This document shows positions 19,970-28,667 of a stretch of DNA of 64,000 bases, one piece after another (position 1 is the stretch's first letter; each line of letters starts with the position of its first letter). Under the pieces are notes generated by a model. That model made no database searches, was not told the DNA's origin, and was given only the letters and a program-made list of their open reading frames with translations. Source of the stretch: Metabacillus dongyingensis (lineage in GTDB: Bacteria; Bacillota; Bacilli; Bacillales; Bacillaceae); NCBI RefSeq assembly GCF_019933155.2, contig NZ_CP082944.1, positions 2,792,001 to 2,856,000 on the forward strand, read 5' to 3'. Made by a program: the position numbers and the translations under genes.

Positions 19970-21091
19970 ATGAAACCTATTTCTCTATATGATCGAACGT
20001 ATGCCTTTAACGGTATGTATATCATGCTTATGACAAATAGGCTTCAGATGCTCTATTTCTTTATTGTCTTGCCAATGTACTTGATTCACCCCTATATGAT
20101 TTGGGGAATTATCGGGGTTGGCATTCTTTCACAGTTAAATTTGATTTTGCTGTCTAAATGGTTTCAATCTGAGTATTCTAAAAAAGGATATCAAGGATTT
20201 ATCGAATTATTCGGCAAGCGCATGGTTCGATTTTTTTCTTTCCTAGGATTGTTTTTCATTCTTTTAAAAATATTAGTAATCGTGCTAGGTTACGCAGAGA
20301 TTGTAGAACAGTTTATTTTCCCTTCCATGAACAGCAAGTGGCTGATCCTTACGATTTTGCTCGTTTGCTTCTACGTTGCCTCGCAGGGAATGGAAAAAAC
20401 CATTGGCTTTGCAGTGATTGCCTTTTTTTGTACAGCTTGGCTCATTCTCTTATTTTATATTTTTTTCCTGCCTCCAAATGCTTCTGTTTACGACCTTTAC
20501 CCTCTCATACCGTTTGATTGGCCGGACGGTTCATGGAAAAGTTTATTGTTGATTTGGTCATCATTGTCAGGACCAGAATATTTAATCTGTTTAGCAACTT
20601 GGCTGAAGCCAAATCAGAACTTCCTTAAATATCTCTCTTTTGCAAATGCCATGACGATTCTGGAATACTTACTTTTATTTATTGCTTCTTTACTGTTCTT
20701 CGGAGCAGATTATTTAAGCTTCAGTAAATTTCCTATTGTTCATTTGGCACGATATCTTCAATTTCCTTTCATTGAGAGAATCGATATCATTTTAATTTCG
20801 ATCCTTTTATTTAACGCCATCTTTGCGGGAGCATTGTTATTATTGTATTTTTATGGCGGCTTAAAAATTGCTGCTTCAAAATTGAATAAACAATCGAGGA
20901 GGGTCGGTTTTTACGCCTGTTTTATTATTATATTTATCTGTCTCTATCTTTCTAATGAATGGCTTAGTCAATTTGGAATGGAACAGAGCGTATTATTGAA
21001 CATTCAAATTTGGTCAGGAGCTTTAACTTATTTACTTGTTCCGTCTTTCTTATTTTCAGCCATGAAACGAAAAGGACGTGAAAAGACATGA
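19970..21091 (+). CDS. GerA-family spore germination receptor, B subunit (permease-like)
   Basis: 373 residues with ten predicted hydrophobic helices, the endospore germination permease fold related to amino-acid/polyamine transporters. It likely binds the germinant. ATG is 4 nt after the A-subunit stop, with AAAGGAG overlapping that stop; the 3' end overlaps the C-subunit start (ATGA). The pattern of short hydrophilic loops and length match GerAB/GerKB-type proteins. Ligand specificity cannot be inferred. Confidence 0.9.
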   Translation: MKPISLYDRTYAFNGMYIMLMTNRLQMLYFFIVLPMYLIHPYMIWGIIGVGILSQLNLILLSKWFQSEYSKKGYQGFIELFGKRMVRFFSFLGLFFILLKILVIVLGYAEIVEQFIFPSMNSKWLILTILLVCFYVASQGMEKTIGFAVIAFFCTAWLILLFYIFFLPPNASVYDLYPLIPFDWPDGSWKSLLLIWSSLSGPEYLICLATWLKPNQNFLKYLSFANAMTILEYLLLFIASLLFFGADYLSFSKFPIVHLARYLQFPFIERIDIILISILLFNAIFAGALLLLYFYGGLKIAASKLNKQSRRVGFYACFIIIFICLYLSNEWLSQFGMEQSVLLNIQIWSGALTYLLVPSFLFSAMKRKGREKT

Positions 21092-22182
21092 GTAAACTAA
21101 AAAAAAGGACTGCCGGCTTATCGCTTATCTTTATGATTCTATTAACCGGATGCAGTCCCTTTGTCGAGAACAATACGATCGAAGAGATAGCACCCGTTAC
21201 TTTTTGGTCTGCCAGGTCTGGTGAAAATGATCAAGTAATATTAAGCACATTAACCCCGCCCCTGCTCAAAGAAAAGAAACGGATCATTACGATGCAGGTG
21301 GACCTTTTAAAACAGGGCAGCAAAAATTTTAATTTGAATTATTACCGCGAAATAAAATCAGGACAAGTTCGAATGCTCATCATTTCTGAAGATTTCGCTA
21401 AAAAAGGTATTACCTTTTTAATTAATACTTTGCTTGCTGATCCTGATATTTCACAGCGCATCTATTTGGTAGTCGTAAATGGGAACTTTGATGAATATCT
21501 TCAAAATCAGCTGGAACAGGAAGAAAACATTGACTATTATCTCTACCGTATGCTTAAGCATTATGAGGAAAATGACCAAGGGGAACTCACAATTGCAAAT
21601 TTGCATGAATATAAAAATAAATTATATACACCTTACTCTGATCCTATTCTGCCTGTATTTAAAATTGAGGAGGACAATTTCGTATACGCTGGAACAGGTA
21701 TTTTCAGAAATGACAAGCTTCTTTATACCCTCTCCTATTTAGAGGATCAAATTTATCAGCTGATTGATAACAATTACTATTTAAAATTCCTTCCGCTGTC
21801 ATCTTTCTCTGCTGTACTTGGGCAAGTCCGCTCAGATGTGAAGATCGATCTGAACCCCAGCAGAGATATCCTTTCATTAAATGTTAATTTACATGCAAGA
21901 CTTGAGGAGTACAGAGGAGATAAAAACCTTTTCAATGAAAAAGAATTAACGACGCTTAATAATGAACTGGAAACATATTTTGAAAAACAGACAAAAGAAT
22001 TAATCAAAAAGCTGCAAGATTTAGAAGCAGATCCTATTGAAATAGGAAAACGCATTAAAACACCTTTTACTAAGCCGCCTACTGAAAAAGAGTGGCTGCA
22101 AAAATGGGGAAAATTGAAAGTGGAAGTGAGCTATCAGCTTGATATCGAGCCTCTAACAAATATGAAAAATGAAAAAGAATGA
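21088..22182 (+). CDS. GerA-family spore germination receptor, C subunit (lipoprotein)
   Basis: 364 residues beginning with a lipoprotein signal peptide; lipobox LLTGC puts the lipidated cysteine at residue 23. The rest is the hydrophilic Ger(x)C fold. It would be anchored to the outer face of the spore inner membrane by Lgt-added diacylglycerol. It overlaps the B subunit by 4 nt and ends at a terminator, closing a compact A-B-C operon. Confidence 0.9.
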   Translation: MSKLKKRTAGLSLIFMILLTGCSPFVENNTIEEIAPVTFWSARSGENDQVILSTLTPPLLKEKKRIITMQVDLLKQGSKNFNLNYYREIKSGQVRMLIISEDFAKKGITFLINTLLADPDISQRIYLVVVNGNFDEYLQNQLEQEENIDYYLYRMLKHYEENDQGELTIANLHEYKNKLYTPYSDPILPVFKIEEDNFVYAGTGIFRNDKLLYTLSYLEDQIYQLIDNNYYLKFLPLSSFSAVLGQVRSDVKIDLNPSRDILSLNVNLHARLEEYRGDKNLFNEKELTTLNNELETYFEKQTKELIKKLQDLEADPIEIGKRIKTPFTKPPTEKEWLQKWGKLKVEVSYQLDIEPLTNMKNEKE

Positions 22183-22206
22183 AACCTTTTACGGTTTCAC
22201 TCTTTT
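22178..22206 (+). terminator. Terminator of the germinant receptor operon
   Basis: TGAAACC/GGTTTCA stem around a short loop with a CTCTTTT tail, overlapping the stop of the C subunit. Confidence 0.7.
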
Positions 22207-22212
22207 CATCAT

Positions 22213-22512
22213 TTAATGTCTATGAGTGCCTTTTTGTGAGTTTGTGATGACAAATCCTGGATCGGGCACATAAAAATACTGAATCCATACGCCGTCTAAA
22301 AAGTCTTCGCGCTGATCAAGCAGCACATCAATCTCTTTATCTGTCTTTACAATTTCATCATGCTCAGTCGGTGTATCAAGCGCTAGGTCATAATGAGCGT
22401 GATCGCCGTGCATTTCAGTCACAACGACACGTATCATTTTACCATCAGCTTCTTCCGTACTCAGCAGCTTTTTTAATTCTTTTGCAGCATTACGATTTAT
22501 TTTGCAGTTCAT
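22213..22512 (-). CDS. HesB/IscA-fold protein lacking the usual cysteines
   Basis: A 99-residue protein of the Fe-S biogenesis (HesB-like) fold: starts with the helix NRNAAKELKKLL and contains the beta-rich RVVVTEMHGDHAHYDLALD segment. Canonical IscA/SufA cysteines (C-terminal CGCG) are replaced; the only Cys is residue 3, and the C-terminus is GTHRH. It therefore probably does not carry a cluster in the standard way. It follows an LLM monooxygenase gene by 18 nt. RBS GGAGGAAGAG. Function uncertain. Confidence 0.7.
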   Translation of the reverse strand: MNCKINRNAAKELKKLLSTEEADGKMIRVVVTEMHGDHAHYDLALDTPTEHDEIVKTDKEIDVLLDQREDFLDGVWIQYFYVPDPGFVITNSQKGTHRH

Positions 22513-22530
22513 GATCTCTTCCTCCGATGT

Positions 22531-23541
22531 TTACTTGAAAAGCTGTGAAACAATTTCAAATGAGCGCAAGCGTTCCTGATGATCATAGATTGAAGCATTG
22601 ACCATAATTTCATCTGCACCTGTCTCATCTAAGAACTTCTCTAATTTGCCTTTAACAGTGCTTGCACTTCCGACAATTGATGAACCGAGCTGCTGATGAA
22701 TGGCAGCTTTTTCATATGCTGTCCAAAGCTCTTCCATATTTTCAACAGGAGGCTGCATTTTGCCTGGACGATTGCGGACAAGGTTTAAAAATTGCTGCTG
22801 CATTGTCGTTGCCAGATAAGCTGCTCTCTCATCGCTGTCTGCAGCTACCACATTCGCACCTACCATAGCATAGGGTTCTTGAAGCACTTCAGATGGTTTA
22901 AAGCTGCTTCTGTAAAGACGCATCGCTGGAATGGTATGCTCCGGTGAAAAATGGCTTGCAAATGCGAAAGGCAATCCAAGTCTTCCTGCCAGCTGTGCAC
23001 TGAAACCGCTTGAACCGAGGAGCCAAATTGGAATGTTTAGCCCTTGTCCTGGAACAGCACGAACATGCTTAGCTTCTGTCGGATTAAAATAGTCTCTCAA
23101 TTCTTCCAGCTGTTCTGGAAAATCTTCTCCATTGCTCATGTTTTCTCTGCGAAGAGCACGGGCTGTCAGCTGATCCGTACCAGGAGCTCGTCCCAGTCCA
23201 AGGTCAATCCTGCCCGGATAAATGGATTCAAGCGTTCCAAACTGTTCTGCAATTACTAAGGGAGCATGGTTTGGAAGCATGATTCCGCCTGAACCAACGC
23301 GGATCTTCGACGTTCCTCCGGCAACATGTCCAATTAACACAGCTGTAGCCGAACTTGCGATGCCCTCCATGTTATGATGTTCTGCAAGCCAAAAACGGTT
23401 ATAGCCCCATTTTTCCGTATGCTGAGCAAGGTCTAGTGTGTTTTTAAAAGCTTCACTTGGTGTACTGCCTTCAACAACTGGAGCAAGATCCAGAACAGAC
23501 AATTTCACTTCTTTTTTTAAATTTATCCTTTCATTGGACAT
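22531..23541 (-). CDS. Luciferase-like monooxygenase (LLM) 1
   Basis: About 336 residues, a flavin-dependent LLM-class TIM barrel. The family signature RFWLAEHHN and the phosphate/flavin segments [13 protein letters not shown] and [11 protein letters not shown] are intact. Such enzymes use reduced FMN to oxidise aldehydes, sulfonates or other small organics; the substrate is unknown. AAGGAGG before ATG 23541 decides the start (an upstream in-frame ATG has none). A 99-nt gap from LLM 2 may contain its own promoter. It is about 50% similar in motif blocks to LLM 2, suggesting an old duplication. Confidence 0.88.
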   Translation of the reverse strand: MSNERINLKKEVKLSVLDLAPVVEGSTPSEAFKNTLDLAQHTEKWGYNRFWLAEHHNMEGIASSATAVLIGHVAGGTSKIRVGSGGIMLPNHAPLVIAEQFGTLESIYPGRIDLGLGRAPGTDQLTARALRRENMSNGEDFPEQLEELRDYFNPTEAKHVRAVPGQGLNIPIWLLGSSGFSAQLAGRLGLPFAFASHFSPEHTIPAMRLYRSSFKPSEVLQEPYAMVGANVVAADSDERAAYLATTMQQQFLNLVRNRPGKMQPPVENMEELWTAYEKAAIHQQLGSSIVGSASTVKGKLEKFLDETGADEIMVNASIYDHQERLRSFEIVSQLFK

Positions 23542-23640
23542 CTCTTTGTCCTCCTTCAACAATTACCTTATCTATAATCAACGACATTGTATCAAGTATT
23601 ATTGATGAATGAAAACAAAACGACTTGAATGAAAAATGGA

Positions 23641-24645
23641 TTATCTTTGCTTAAGCTCAAAGGATTCTGCAAGAAGCTCATAAGATTTAAGTTTGTCTTC
23701 AAATCTGAAAAGATTGGAGATCACCATGCATTCATCTGTTTTATAATCTGCTCCGATACGAAGCAATTCATCTTTTACTTTTTGAGGTGTGCCAATAATC
23801 ATGCGATCTCGGTTTCTGTTTATTTTCTCTTGTTCATCAGGAGAAAAATCAATCTTTTTCACTTCTTCAGGTGAGGGGATTTTTGTATTTCCTCCCTTTT
23901 CCACATTTAAAAGCCATGCATCCTGGCTTAATGCCAGATATTCAGCCTTTTCTTCTGTTTCTGCACATACAACAAAAATACAAAAATTGGATTTAGGAGA
24001 TGTTAATTGTTGTGTGGGCTGAAATTGTTCCAAGTAATCTTTCATAGCTTTTCTCCCGCTTGCAGGATTGATAAAATGTCCATAAGTAAATGCCAAACCA
24101 TGTTCCGCTGCAGTCCTTGCTCCCCGATGTGAAACACCTAACAGCCACATTTCTGGAGATGTTTCCGAATCAGGCATTGCTAGTACTTTTGAATATGCAT
24201 GATCCACTGGCAGCGACTGGCTTAAAAACCCTTGCAGATCCTGGAGCTGCCTTGGAAATTCATTTAAGCTCTTTCGTATTCCATCAGTCAGTGCAAGACG
24301 GGTTTCAGCACCACCACCGGGTGAACGTCCAATGCCTAAGTCAATTCGGTTTGGAAATAGAACTTCAAGCGTATTGAACGTTTCAGCAACTTTAAAAGGA
24401 CTGTATTGCGGAAGCAGCACGCCGCCAGATCCGACTTTGATCCGGCTTGTATTTGAGGCAATGTGAGATATTAATATTTCTGGAGCCGTACTTGCTAATC
24501 CATTTGTGTTATGATGCTCTGCAACCCAAAAACGAGTGTAGCCCAGCTCCTCGGCTGCTTTTGCTAATTGCAGGGTCTGCTTCAGGGCATTTCTTGCACT
24601 GGAACCTTCTGAAATAGGTGACTGATCTAGAATACTTAGCTTCAT
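23641..24645 (-). CDS. Luciferase-like monooxygenase (LLM) 2
   Basis: 334 residues, MsnO8-type LLM protein (YceB/YwcH-like length). It shows RFWVAEHHN, GSGGVLLPQYSPF and RIDLGIGRSPG. Its ATG follows the stop of the MocR regulator by 27 nt with AGAGGAG as RBS, so the regulator and this oxidase are probably one transcript. A reductase to supply FMNH2 is not adjacent. Confidence 0.88.
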   Translation of the reverse strand: MKLSILDQSPISEGSSARNALKQTLQLAKAAEELGYTRFWVAEHHNTNGLASTAPEILISHIASNTSRIKVGSGGVLLPQYSPFKVAETFNTLEVLFPNRIDLGIGRSPGGGAETRLALTDGIRKSLNEFPRQLQDLQGFLSQSLPVDHAYSKVLAMPDSETSPEMWLLGVSHRGARTAAEHGLAFTYGHFINPASGRKAMKDYLEQFQPTQQLTSPKSNFCIFVVCAETEEKAEYLALSQDAWLLNVEKGGNTKIPSPEEVKKIDFSPDEQEKINRNRDRMIIGTPQKVKDELLRIGADYKTDECMVISNLFRFEDKLKSYELLAESFELKQR

Positions 24646-24672
24646 TGCTTTTTCTCCTCTTAAGCTGAATTC

Positions 24673-26112
24673 TTATTTTTGATGAAACAGAGCCTCTGAA
24701 AATGCAGCAATGGCTGTGTCAATTGATTGTTTGGCCGCTCGTCCAAATGTGAATCTGACAAAGCCCTTATTCGAACCAAGAGCACTTCCCGGGGTATATA
24801 TCATCCCTTTATCTAATGATTGATTAAAAAGTTTTTCATCATGATGTGCAGGAATAATTCGGCACCATAAGTGAATACCGCCTTTTGGCACTGTATAATC
24901 CACCAGTCCGGGGAGATGCTTTTCAATAGCTGAAACCAGTATATCTCTCCTTTCTTTTAATTCAATTTTCAACTGATGAAGATGCGGATCAAAAAAATCT
25001 GATTTTAAAAACTCTCTTGCCAGCCAATCCGAAAAAATGCTTGATCCAAAATCGATTTGCTGTCTGGCATCTGCTAATCGTTCAATAATTTGTTTTGGAG
25101 CCAAAATCCAGCCGATTCTCATGCCTGAGGATACCATTTTTGACAGTGAGCTGATATAGATCACAATGCCATGTGAATCTTCCGATTTTAAGGTTGCTCC
25201 GCTTTCATTCTCATAAGACAATAAAGAGTAAGGATCATCTTCAACGATTGGAATTCCAAACTCATATGCAGTACTGAGGATTTTTTTTCTTCGTTCAGAA
25301 TGAAGAACGGCACCAGTTGGATTTTGATATGCGGAACCTAGAAAAATCATCCGAATCCGGTGCTTCATATAGGCATCATGAATAGCTTGAGGATTGACGC
25401 CATTTTCATCCGCATAAAGCAATATTGTCTTAATGCCAAGAGATTTGAAAATAGGCAAAGAATATGTATATGAAGGATTTTCTATTGCAATTGCATCGCC
25501 AGGTTTCAATAAACATTGAATTATAAGGTGCAGAGCCTGCTGAGCTCCTGAAGTAATAAGGATGGATGATGGCGTGCAATCTATTTTTTTATAGGTTTTC
25601 AGATGACCGGCTATTGTTTCCCGCAATTTCATATTCCCATGCGGATGATCATAGCTTAAGGGATGATCGAAATGCTGATTCTTTAATAAGTGCTGAAATT
25701 GTTCGTTTGGGAACAATTCCGGTGATAACTGCCCGGTAGCCAAATCAATCAGATTTTTATGATGGGTTTCTTCAGCAATTCGCTGAATGATCGGCACATT
25801 TTGCAAAAGTGTACCGGCTATGAGCATGCTGTTCCAGTTCGGCAAACGTCCGCTAGAATAGTCTTGATTTACCTCACCGACCAAGGTACCGCTTCCCCTT
25901 TTGCTGATAATTAAACCTGATGCACTGAGTTCAGCATAAGCAGTTGCAACTGTGCTTCGGTTTACCCCTAAGTCCTCTGCTAACATTCGTTCAGAAGGCA
26001 GTTTGCTTAATGGAGGCAGTTCCCCGTTGCGAATCTGCTCTTCAAAATACTGAACGATCTGTTTATAAATTGGCTGCTCACTTAAACGGTCGGGCTTCCA
26101 TTCTATCGTCAT
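24673..26112 (-). CDS. MocR/PdxR-type regulator (GntR HTH fused to aminotransferase fold)
   Basis: About 479 residues: an N-terminal GntR winged helix (~10-80, QIRNGELPPLSKLPSERMLAE) joined to a fold-type I aminotransferase-like domain. The PLP-binding lysine lies in SSLSKMVSSGMRIGW and the EDDPYSLLSYE cofactor region is present, so PLP binding is likely. MocR proteins sense vitamin B6 or amine metabolites and often regulate neighbours. ATG 26112 with AAGGAG fixes the start. Upstream are two direct repeats that may be its operator. It probably controls the LLM genes downstream and/or the divergent small membrane protein. Confidence 0.9.
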   Translation of the reverse strand: MTIEWKPDRLSEQPIYKQIVQYFEEQIRNGELPPLSKLPSERMLAEDLGVNRSTVATAYAELSASGLIISKRGSGTLVGEVNQDYSSGRLPNWNSMLIAGTLLQNVPIIQRIAEETHHKNLIDLATGQLSPELFPNEQFQHLLKNQHFDHPLSYDHPHGNMKLRETIAGHLKTYKKIDCTPSSILITSGAQQALHLIIQCLLKPGDAIAIENPSYTYSLPIFKSLGIKTILLYADENGVNPQAIHDAYMKHRIRMIFLGSAYQNPTGAVLHSERRKKILSTAYEFGIPIVEDDPYSLLSYENESGATLKSEDSHGIVIYISSLSKMVSSGMRIGWILAPKQIIERLADARQQIDFGSSIFSDWLAREFLKSDFFDPHLHQLKIELKERRDILVSAIEKHLPGLVDYTVPKGGIHLWCRIIPAHHDEKLFNQSLDKGMIYTPGSALGSNKGFVRFTFGRAAKQSIDTAIAAFSEALFHQK

Positions 26113-26154
26113 AATAATCAGCTCCTTATATACATAATAGTGCAATTATAAAAG

Positions 26155-26186
26155 TGGATGGCATCAAAATATGAAAATTGGATGGC
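26155..26186. promoter_or_regulatory. Direct repeats, candidate MocR operator
   Basis: TGGATGGC occurs at 26155-26162 and again at 26179-26186, a 24-nt (about two-turn) spacing, in the divergent region of the MocR gene. MocR regulators such as GabR and PdxR bind direct repeats, so this arrangement fits. Confidence 0.45.
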
Positions 26187-26254
26187 CCCATCTCCTGGAA
26201 CACATGTAAAATGATTGTTAAGAGCGGGGATATTATACAAAAGGAGTCAATAAA

Positions 26255-26455
26255 TTGTCTATTTGGATCAGTGTCATTATTATCTCTATTATTAGTTTAG
26301 TCGGGTTAATAGTAACCATATTAATCGGACAGAATCAAGCAGTTGAGACTTACCGTGAATCAACGAAGGCCAGAATGAAGAATTTATCCGCTATTTATAT
26401 TGTCAGCATTGCTCTCGCTTTGATTTTACTCGTTGTATTTTTCGTGAATATATAA
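26255..26455 (+). CDS. Small two-helix membrane protein
   Basis: 66 residues with TTG start and AAAGGAG 9 nt upstream. Two hydrophobic segments (~4-24 and ~46-65) flank a short polar loop with TYRESTKARMK. No family recognised. It is divergent from the MocR gene and may be under its control. Confidence 0.6.
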   Translation: MSIWISVIIISIISLVGLIVTILIGQNQAVETYRESTKARMKNLSAIYIVSIALALILLVVFFVNI

Positions 26456-26567
26456 TATAGGGAGAAGAAATGAATCCTGATCTTACTTCAAAATGACTAA
26501 ACCTATTAAAACATCATCATAAAGAGACGTTCCATCATTCACTAACTTCTATCTTTCCGCCGTAAAA

Positions 26568-26606
26568 AAAGAGCAAGATCTCCGCCATTCGGAATCTTGC
26601 TCTTTC
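26568..26606. terminator. Bidirectional terminator
   Basis: AAAGAGCAAGATCC-type arms, about 14 bp, flanked by A and T runs. It lies about 110 nt past the small membrane protein gene. Confidence 0.75.
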
Positions 26607-26652
26607 ATATAGGCTGTGTTCCCATTGCTTGTTGTTATTTGGTATCAATGTT

Positions 26653-26762
26653 ACCGTTCCTTTCCGCGGGGAGGACGGGAGCCTCTTCGGCTAAGCCTGC
26701 CGAGTCTCTCATTACCATTTCCCGCAGCAGTCAAGTTCCTTCCGCTGCAATCCACTAGGGTT
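26653..26762. repeat. Dispersed Bacillus repeat remnant
   Basis: A GC-rich island in an AT-rich gap: TTTCCGCGGGGAGGACGGGA, then GCCTCTTCGGCTAAGCCTGC, then CGCAGCAGTCAAGTTCCTTC. It resembles the roughly 100-nt non-coding element scattered through many Bacillus genomes (CCGCGGG..GAGCCTCCTCGG..CCCGCAGGAGTC..CCTTCCGCTCCAATC). This copy is partial and diverged. The resemblance is from memory. The rest of the 26.46-26.82 kb gap holds only the terminator. Confidence 0.6.
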
Positions 26763-26820
26763 TACAACGTTTTTTCTAAAAGCAACTTTACATAATGAGC
26801 CTTCATATATAAATGTTCAA

Positions 26821-27186
26821 TTACTTAATCGACTCACTTATCTCCGGTTTTTCTTCAGCAACATTCTCCATATAATTCTTGCCCCATTCGTACATGGCGT
26901 CAAGAATCGGCATCAGAGTTCTGCCCTGGTCAGTTAAAGAGTATTCCACTTTGGGAGGAACGACAGGATATACTTTGCGTTCAACGATTAAGTCTTCTTC
27001 AAGCTCGCGCAGCTGATTAACAAGCATACGCTGGGTAATTCCAGGCATAAGAGACTTTAATTCGCCAAAGCGCTTTGTTCCTTCTTTACCTAGGTGCCAT
27101 AAAATCAGCATTTTCCATTTACCGCCAATGACAGAAAGAGTCAATTCTTTTTCGCAATTAAATAGTTTTCCATCCATCCGAGACAT
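26821..27186 (-). CDS. hxlR: HxlR, formaldehyde-responsive activator
   Basis: About 121 residues, near-identical in motif blocks to B. subtilis HxlR ([53 protein letters not shown]). It is the founding member of the HxlR winged-helix family. The conserved Cys at residue 11 is present. Start: GGAGGTGAT 5 nt before ATG 27186; the frame extends upstream but without an RBS. It is divergent from hxlAB, which it should activate in response to formaldehyde. Confidence 0.93.
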   Translation of the reverse strand: MSRMDGKLFNCEKELTLSVIGGKWKMLILWHLGKEGTKRFGELKSLMPGITQRMLVNQLRELEEDLIVERKVYPVVPPKVEYSLTDQGRTLMPILDAMYEWGKNYMENVAEEKPEISESIK

Positions 27187-27240
27187 ATCAATCACCTCCG
27201 CCCTTAGTATAACCCATAGTATACTTTTTATCACTATGTA

Positions 27241-27265
27241 AATTAAAAGTGCGTACTTTTATTTT
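27241..27265. promoter_or_regulatory. HxlR-box candidate
   Basis: A perfect 7-4-7 inverted repeat TAAAAGTGCGTACTTTTA (27244-27261) lies in the hxlR-hxlA intergenic region, and a second, looser pair CATAGT (27215-27220)/ACTATG (27233-27238) is next to it. B. subtilis HxlR binds two 25-bp elements here, which suits two adjacent sites. Confidence 0.55.
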
Positions 27266-27400
27266 AATGATATACGTATTACACTTGCAATTGTGCTGGT
27301 GAGCAACAGCATTTAGTAATTTACCGAACAACTTTCCATGCTGCAGGAAGATAGTATTAGAGTGCAGCAAAAACTAGATTTTTATAGGAGGAACTTATTC

Positions 27401-28033
27401 ATGGAATTACAATTAGCTTTAGATTTAGTCGATATACCAGAAGGAATTAAACTGGTTAAAGAAGTTGAATCATTTATAGATGTCGTTGAGATCGGAACAC
27501 CTGTCGTTATTAACGAAGGCCTTCGCGCTGTAAAGGAAATGAAAGAAGCATTTCCTAACTTAAAGGTATTAGCTGATCTTAAAATCATGGATGCAGCAGG
27601 CTATGAAGTCATGAAAGCTTCTGAAGCTGGTGCTGATATCGTGACAATCCTTGGAGCAGCAGAAGATATGTCCATTAAAGGGGCTGTCGAAGAGGCTAAA
27701 AAACAAGGCAAGAAAATTCTTGTTGATATGATCGCTGTAAAAGACATCGCTGCCCGTGCGAAAGAGCTTGATGAGTTTGGCGTTGATTATATCTGTGTTC
27801 ACACAGGCTACGACCTTCAGGCAGTAGGACAAAACTCTTTTGAAGATCTAAAAGCAATTAAAAGCGTTGTTAAAAATGCAAAAACAGCTGTAGCAGGCGG
27901 CATCAAATTAGAAACATTGCCTGAAGTGATTAAAGCACAGCCTGACCTGGTAATCGTCGGCGGCGGCATTACTGGCCAAGCTGATATCAAAGCGGCTGCA
28001 TCCCAAATGCAAAAATTAATCAAACAAGGATAA
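27401..28033 (+). CDS. hxlA: 3-hexulose-6-phosphate synthase
   Basis: 210 residues, orotidine-monophosphate-decarboxylase-like TIM barrel. The start MELQLALDLVDIPEGIKLV and DLKIMDAAGYE metal/substrate motif, plus IKLETLPEVIKAQPDLVIVGG, mark HPS. It condenses formaldehyde with ribulose 5-phosphate. AGGAGG at 27386-27391 sets the ATG at 27401; the open frame extends upstream without RBS. It is 4 nt from hxlB. In a non-methylotroph it detoxifies formaldehyde. Confidence 0.95.
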   Translation: MELQLALDLVDIPEGIKLVKEVESFIDVVEIGTPVVINEGLRAVKEMKEAFPNLKVLADLKIMDAAGYEVMKASEAGADIVTILGAAEDMSIKGAVEEAKKQGKKILVDMIAVKDIAARAKELDEFGVDYICVHTGYDLQAVGQNSFEDLKAIKSVVKNAKTAVAGGIKLETLPEVIKAQPDLVIVGGGITGQADIKAAASQMQKLIKQG

Positions 28034-28037
28034 ATCC

Positions 28038-28598
28038 ATGACGCAGACAACTCACTATTTTGCAAAAATTTTAAATGAGCTTGGACCTGCCGCTGATTTA
28101 ATCTCTGACAGTGATTCAGAGAAGTTAGTCGATGCCATTCTTAAATCTGAAAAAGTCTTTACGGCTGGGGCCGGAAGATCTGGATTTATGGGAAAATCCT
28201 TTGCAATGAGAATGATGCATATGGGGATTGATGCATATGTCATCGGAGAAACCGTTACTGGAAACTTTGAAAAAGATGATATCTTAATTATCGGTTCAGG
28301 TTCAGGCGAAACAAAAAGCTTGATCCAGCTTGCAGAAAAAGCCAAAAGCATCGGCGGAACGATTGTGACAGTCACGATTAAACCAGAGTCGACTTTGGGA
28401 AAACTCGCAGACATCACCATTCAATTGCCTGGATCTCCTAAAGATCAATCAAACAGTGAAAAGAAAACCATCCAGCCGATGGGTTCCTTGTTCGAGCAAA
28501 CTCTTCTGCTGTTTTATGATGCGATTATCTTAAGGTTTATGGAGAAAAAGGGATTAGATTCCGAAACGATGTACGGCAAGCATGCCAATCTAGAATAA
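28038..28598 (+). CDS. hxlB: 6-phospho-3-hexuloisomerase
   Basis: 186 residues with a single SIS domain (TAGAGRSGFMGKSFAMRMMH, GSGSGETKS). It isomerises hexulose 6-phosphate to fructose 6-phosphate, completing the RuMP detoxification step begun by HxlA. Start 4 nt after hxlA. The C-terminal MYGKHANLE is typical. A hairpin follows immediately, so yoxD may get only part of the transcription. Confidence 0.95.
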   Translation: MTQTTHYFAKILNELGPAADLISDSDSEKLVDAILKSEKVFTAGAGRSGFMGKSFAMRMMHMGIDAYVIGETVTGNFEKDDILIIGSGSGETKSLIQLAEKAKSIGGTIVTVTIKPESTLGKLADITIQLPGSPKDQSNSEKKTIQPMGSLFEQTLLLFYDAIILRFMEKKGLDSETMYGKHANLE

Positions 28599-28601
28599 AT
28601 G

Positions 28602-28648
28602 AGAAGACGAAAGACTGCGGTTCGCTTGCGGTCTTTCTGTCTTCACTT
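28602..28648 (+). terminator. Hairpin between hxlB and yoxD
   Basis: GAAGAC.AAAGAC pairs with GTCTTTC.GTCTTC around a GC-rich loop, with a weak T tail. It could be a partial terminator or a processing/stability element. Confidence 0.5.
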
Positions 28649-28667
28649 TCTAATAGGAGTGATATGT

